A stretch of DNA of 25,965 nucleotides from DASPWV01 sp046727855. GTDB taxonomy: Bacteria > Acidobacteriota > Vicinamibacteria > Vicinamibacterales > UBA2999. Location: assembly GCA_046727855.1 (NCBI GenBank), contig JBKPDL010000104.1:1-25965 (forward strand). The letters are read 5' to 3'. This document shows, piece by piece, positions 22,979 to 25,965 of this stretch; the stretch's first letter is position 1; each line of letters starts with the position of its first letter. A program made the translations under genes and the position numbers. The notes under the pieces were generated by a model. The model saw nothing but the letters and a program-made list of their open reading frames with translations, was not told the DNA's origin and ran no database searches.

Positions 22979-24319
22979 ATGGCGTATTGGCGAACGGCAT
23001 CTGCGCTGGCAGCAGCGCTCGCATCAGTCTGGACGCTGACGCACAGCGCAGTCGATGCGCAATCCGCAACGCAGACCGATCTCGAAGCGCGCGCTCGCGC
23101 GATTCATCAGCGCGTCATCACGCTCGACACGCACAACGACATCAATCCGAGCAACTTCACTGCGGAGCGCAACTACACGCAGGACCTCGAGACGCAGGTC
23201 AATCTGCCCAAGATGCTGAAGGGCGGACTCGACGCCTCGTTCTTTATCGTTTACGTCGGCCAGGGACCGCTCACCCCCGAGGGGTACGCCGACGCGTACA
23301 AGCAGGCGATCGCCAAATTCGACGCCATCCACCGGCTTACGGAACAAATCGCGCCCGACACGATCGAGCTGGCGCTCACCGCCGCGGATGTCCGGCGCAT
23401 CGCGGCAAAGGGCAAGAAGGTGGCCTTGATCGGTGTGGAGAACGCCTATCCGCTCGGCACCGATCTGTCGCGGATCAAAGAGTTCTACGAACGCGGCGCG
23501 CGCTACGTCTCGCTTGCGCACAACGGTCACAGCCAATTTTCGGACTCGAATACCGGCGAGCGCGAAGGTTGGATGCACAACGGGCTGAGTGAGCTGGGCC
23601 GCCAGGCAGTGGCCGAGCTGAATAGCGTCGGCATCATGGTGGATGTGTCGCACCCATCGAAGCAGTCGATGATGCAGACGGTGGCGCTGTCGAAGGCGCC
23701 AATCATCGCATCCCACTCGGCCGTACGCGCGCTCGCGAATCACAGCCGCAACATGGATGATGAGCAGCTACTGGCGTTGAAGAAGAACGGGGGCGTCATT
23801 CAGGTCGTCGCATTCGCCAGTTACGTGAAAGTGCCAAAGCCCGACTCGCCGGAACGCGCGGCGGCGATTCAGGCGCTGCGCAAAGAGTTTGGTCTCCCTG
23901 AACCAGGTGCGGGACGCGGGCCCGCAGGAGGAGGCCAAGGCGCCGGGCGCGGCTCAGGGCAGGGAGGTCGCGGCGGCGGCCGCGGCGGCCTCAACGCGCT
24001 CAACGCTGAACAGCGAGCCGCATACGATGTGCGCATGGCCGACATCGACAAGCGCTTTCCGGGCGACCCGCGTGCGACCGTTGCGGATTTCGTCAATCAC
24101 ATCGACTACGCGGTGAAGCTCATTGGAATCGATCACGTCGGCATTTCGTCCGACTTCGACGGAGGCGGAGGCGTGGACGGCTGGAACAGCGCCGCGGAGA
24201 CGTTCAACGTCACCCTCGAACTCGTGCGGCGCGGCTACACCGAGCAGCAGATCGCCAAGTTGTGGAGTGGCAATCTGCTGCGGGTCATGAGCGAGGTCGA
24301 GAAGGCTGCTCGCCGCTAA
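22979..24319 (+). CDS. M19 family membrane dipeptidase
   Basis: A secreted zinc dipeptidase of the renal dipeptidase family, 446 residues. The ATG has GGAGG 5 nt upstream. Residues 1-27 are a signal peptide ending near VDA|QS. The binuclear zinc residues are present: His52 and Asp54 (DTHND), Glu154 (IGVENAY), His225 (VDVSHPS), His246 (IASHSAVR), and Asp392 (GISSDFDG). A Gly/Arg-rich low-complexity insert (308-337) sits between the PDSPERAAAIQALRKEFG helix and NALNAEQRAAYD; I take it as a surface loop. It could hydrolyse dipeptides in the periplasm, which fits the proteases and peptide transporter in this window. It starts 27 bp after the VanZ-like gene. Confidence 0.95.
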   Translation: MAYWRTASALAAALASVWTLTHSAVDAQSATQTDLEARARAIHQRVITLDTHNDINPSNFTAERNYTQDLETQVNLPKMLKGGLDASFFIVYVGQGPLTPEGYADAYKQAIAKFDAIHRLTEQIAPDTIELALTAADVRRIAAKGKKVALIGVENAYPLGTDLSRIKEFYERGARYVSLAHNGHSQFSDSNTGEREGWMHNGLSELGRQAVAELNSVGIMVDVSHPSKQSMMQTVALSKAPIIASHSAVRALANHSRNMDDEQLLALKKNGGVIQVVAFASYVKVPKPDSPERAAAIQALRKEFGLPEPGAGRGPAGGGQGAGRGSGQGGRGGGRGGLNALNAEQRAAYDVRMADIDKRFPGDPRATVADFVNHIDYAVKLIGIDHVGISSDFDGGGGVDGWNSAAETFNVTLELVRRGYTEQQIAKLWSGNLLRVMSEVEKAARR

Positions 24320-24322
24320 CCG

Positions 24323-24442
24323 GAGTTCCGAGGTTCCGCAGTTGCGAAGTTCCAAAGGTTCGATGTTGAGAAGTTCTACGATCCTGAAGTTCGAACAAGA
24401 ACCTCGAACCCAGGGAACGCCCGCACCTGGGAACTCCGAAAG
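24323..24442. repeat. Degenerate 8-bp-period array, GTTC half and GAAC half
   Basis: From 24323 the sequence divides into fifteen 8-mers: GAGTTCCG, AGGTTCCG, CAGTTGCG, AAGTTCCA and so on, then after about 24394 units with the complementary GAAC (CTCGAACC, CAGGGAAC, CTGGGAAC). It is an imperfect inverted array like that at 14502-14605 but of another word. CCCAGG/CCTGGG (about 24409-24431) can form a local stem. It lies between two convergent genes and may terminate both. Confidence 0.75.
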
Positions 24443-24535
24443 CTACGGAACGCTGGTGATTGTGCCTGGTCGAATCGCGGGAGCGATTTGCGCCGCCGCT
24501 GCAGACACGGCGAGCGCAACAATGATGAGCTTCAT
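24443..24535 (-). CDS. 30-residue signal-peptide-like small ORF next to radical SAM gene
   Basis: An ATG at 24535 begins MKLIIVALAVSAAAAQIAP, followed by 11 residues to the TAG at 24443. It has a Lys, a hydrophobic core and AAAAQ, the pattern of a cleavable signal peptide, leaving a tail of about 15 residues (IAPAIRPGTITSVP). It starts 18 bp after the radical SAM stop; a GTAGG lies close to ATG but a good Shine-Dalgarno is absent. It could be a small secreted peptide, a precursor modified by the radical SAM enzyme, or the remnant of a longer secreted gene whose 3' part was replaced by the repeat array. The last is quite possible. Confidence 0.4.
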   Translation of the reverse strand: MKLIIVALAVSAAAAQIAPAIRPGTITSVP

Positions 24536-24553
24536 CGCCTACGTCTCGTGCGA

Positions 24554-25915
24554 TTATCGAACGACGAGGCGCTTGGTGGTGGTCGGCGATCCGCAGGCTT
24601 CGAACCAGTCGATGCCTTCGCTGACGAGGTCGAACTTCAACCTGTATTGACCCGGTTGAACAGGCGCGGCGATTTCGATCGGCACATCGACCTCGGCGCC
24701 GCCGGGGACATCGCCCGGCAGCCATGCCCGCGCGTGGTCGCGGTTCACCATGGCGCCGCGCTCGTCGAGCAACTGCGCGCCCAGCCTCACGAGCCGGCGT
24801 CCGTAGCTCGCCTGGGATCGGAACGGACGCGTCGACAGATTGCGCACGCGAATCGACACCTTGAGTGGCGTTGCGGCCTTGGCGACGAGCGGGACACCGG
24901 GCAACCACGTCCTGACGGCAATCGTCGCGCGCGGGGTCGCGCCGGGAATGGCATTCCCGAGATTGTTGTCGTCCCAGATTTCGTGCCGGATGCGTGCGAG
25001 ATCGGGCGAACCCGCGACGAACCGGCGCGAAAACGAGCCCTCCGGATGATCGGTAATCTCCCAACACAATCGATCGACGCCAATCTCTTTCGCGAGCGCG
25101 CGGGCGCGATCCATCTCGACGTCGCTGTCGTTCCAGGTGAAGAGAATGTAGCGCCAGTTGAGTTGCGGCAGATCCCGGCCGGACCGCGCCTTCTCGTCGA
25201 TCATCGCGCGAAGGTTGGCGATCGCGACATCGAACCTGCCGCGCTGGCGGTAACGCACGTACGTTTCTGGCGAGGCGCCGTCGACGGAGAACGTCACCTC
25301 GTCGATGCCGGAGTGAACGAGACGCCGCGCCTTCTCGTCGTTGAGGGCAAGGCCGTTTGTGCTCGTGTAGAGATAGATATGCGGGTAGCGGCTCTTGATG
25401 TACTCGCACATCTCGACGGCGCGTTTGTGCAGGAACGCTTCGCCGTAGTTGAAGAAATCGATGCGCACGAGCGAGGAGCCGGCTTCGTCCACGACCTTCG
25501 TGAACAAGTCCCAATCGAGCATGCCGGCCTGACGGGTGCGCGTGATGCCGGTCTCGGGCGCGCAGCACGCCTGAAAGCACGAGATGTTACATGCGGCCGT
25601 GCATTCGATGTAAAGGCGGTTGGGCAGTGGGCCGACGTTGAGATCGCGCTGCGGCGGGGCCTGATCGGCGGCGAGCGGAAGCTTGAGCGGACAATCGCCG
25701 CAAAACGTCGCGCCGCCCTGATTCAAATCCGCACGGAGGCTGCTGGCGGTCGGACCGCGCCAGATGGCGCTGAGCGTTGTCTGCCGCATGTCGCCGAGCA
25801 CGCGCTTGGCGTAAGGATCGGCGCAGCCGCAGACGACACGGCCGTCGCAGAGCATCACCGCGATCGACCAGGGCCACGAGCAAGTGAAGCGAGTGGCGAG
25901 ATAGTTCAGGGACAT
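24554..25915 (-). CDS. Radical SAM protein with N-terminal SPASM-like domain and C-terminal beta-sandwich
   Basis: A 453-residue protein. Residues about 10-80 carry Cys in the spacing of a SPASM domain (TCSWPW, LCDGRVVCGC, then FCGDCPLKL), placed before rather than after the core. The radical SAM core follows from about 100: YIECTAACNISCFQACC with Cys105, 109, 113, 117 and 118, then FFNYGEAFLH (GGE-like SAM motif), LYTSTNGLALN, and VTFSVDGASPETYVRYRQRG. The cluster motif reads CX3CX3CX3C, not the standard CX3CX2C. Residues about 345-450 look like a beta-sandwich (VSIRVRNLSTRPF, LGAQLLDERGAM, QPGQYRLKFDLVSEGIDWF), a module often seen in glycan-modifying or methyltransferase proteins. The ATG lacks a Shine-Dalgarno. 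The substrate is unknown. Confidence 0.85.
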   Translation of the reverse strand: MSLNYLATRFTCSWPWSIAVMLCDGRVVCGCADPYAKRVLGDMRQTTLSAIWRGPTASSLRADLNQGGATFCGDCPLKLPLAADQAPPQRDLNVGPLPNRLYIECTAACNISCFQACCAPETGITRTRQAGMLDWDLFTKVVDEAGSSLVRIDFFNYGEAFLHKRAVEMCEYIKSRYPHIYLYTSTNGLALNDEKARRLVHSGIDEVTFSVDGASPETYVRYRQRGRFDVAIANLRAMIDEKARSGRDLPQLNWRYILFTWNDSDVEMDRARALAKEIGVDRLCWEITDHPEGSFSRRFVAGSPDLARIRHEIWDDNNLGNAIPGATPRATIAVRTWLPGVPLVAKAATPLKVSIRVRNLSTRPFRSQASYGRRLVRLGAQLLDERGAMVNRDHARAWLPGDVPGGAEVDVPIEIAAPVQPGQYRLKFDLVSEGIDWFEACGSPTTTKRLVVR

Positions 25916-25925
25916 GGTGAGCCGT

Positions 25926-25965
25926 GAATTTGGAGATTTGGAAATCTGGAGATTTGGAGAAAATC
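25926..25965. repeat. 8-bp-period TTTGGAGA tract at window end
   Basis: Units TTTGGAGA, TTTGGAAA, TCTGGAGA, TTTGGAGA follow the start side of the radical SAM gene and run to the window edge. The first 16 bp are identical to 14501-14516, so this word is dispersed. Confidence 0.75.

Noticed and set aside
24488..25927. 479-codon plus-strand frame opposite the radical SAM gene
   Set aside because: The opposite strand has clear Cys motifs and radical SAM signatures; this frame is a GC-rich shadow.

Overview
The window is about 26 kb of GC-rich bacterial chromosome. It comes from a Gram-negative: LpxC (lipid A synthesis), two predicted lipoproteins and an MtgA-type transglycosylase all imply an outer membrane and peptidoglycan. 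The gene mix, a subtilase with a Trp-rich hexapeptide tail, short arrays with an 8-bp period and several apparently leaderless promoters suggest Acidobacteriota, perhaps the Vicinamibacteria. That placement is an inference from style, not a proven assignment.

Left end, 1-4710, all on the minus strand and read right to left: a small helix-turn-helix protein (4501-4710, with a perfect 16-bp palindrome just upstream), a secreted S8 subtilase (2711-4417) ending in fifteen VWTD-type hexapeptides, two nine-codon ORFs (2672-2701 and 2595-2624) encoding MCRLIIWTE and MCRSIIWTE, a membrane HD-GYP phosphodiesterase with a GAF domain (663-2522), and a helical-repeat protein running off the window (1-645). 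The two mini-ORFs have good ribosome binding sites, differ almost only at synonymous sites, and repeat the I/V-W-T-D/E core of the protease tail. Together these genes look like an undescribed peptide/protease/c-di-GMP module. The sampled GC of the HD-GYP end is lower than that of the rest, which hints at separate ancestry.

Middle, 5050-9676, plus strand: a compact cluster of an oligopeptide-type substrate-binding protein, two permeases (overlapping ATGA junction) and a DapA-superfamily aldolase resembling 4-hydroxy-2-oxoglutarate aldolase. No ATPase gene is present. Then, mostly plus strand: an M48 metalloprotease lipoprotein with LysM, a GT51 transglycosylase, a conserved hypothetical with a HELYH motif, an NlpC/P60 lipoprotein (minus), an HNH endonuclease, an IPT plus NHL/SMP-30 propeller protein, an APC amino acid permease, and UvrA. 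Several of these act on the cell wall or envelope.

Right end, 20833-25965: lpxC with a textbook intrinsic terminator, a VanZ-like membrane protein, an M19 dipeptidase, then on the minus strand a radical SAM protein with an N-terminal SPASM-like cysteine domain and a 30-residue signal-peptide-like ORF directly downstream. Intergenic gaps carry degenerate 8-bp-period arrays, some arranged as large inverted repeats, and other palindromes that also run into the coding ends of uvrA and the APC gene. No tRNA, rRNA, CRISPR array, insertion sequence or prophage was seen.
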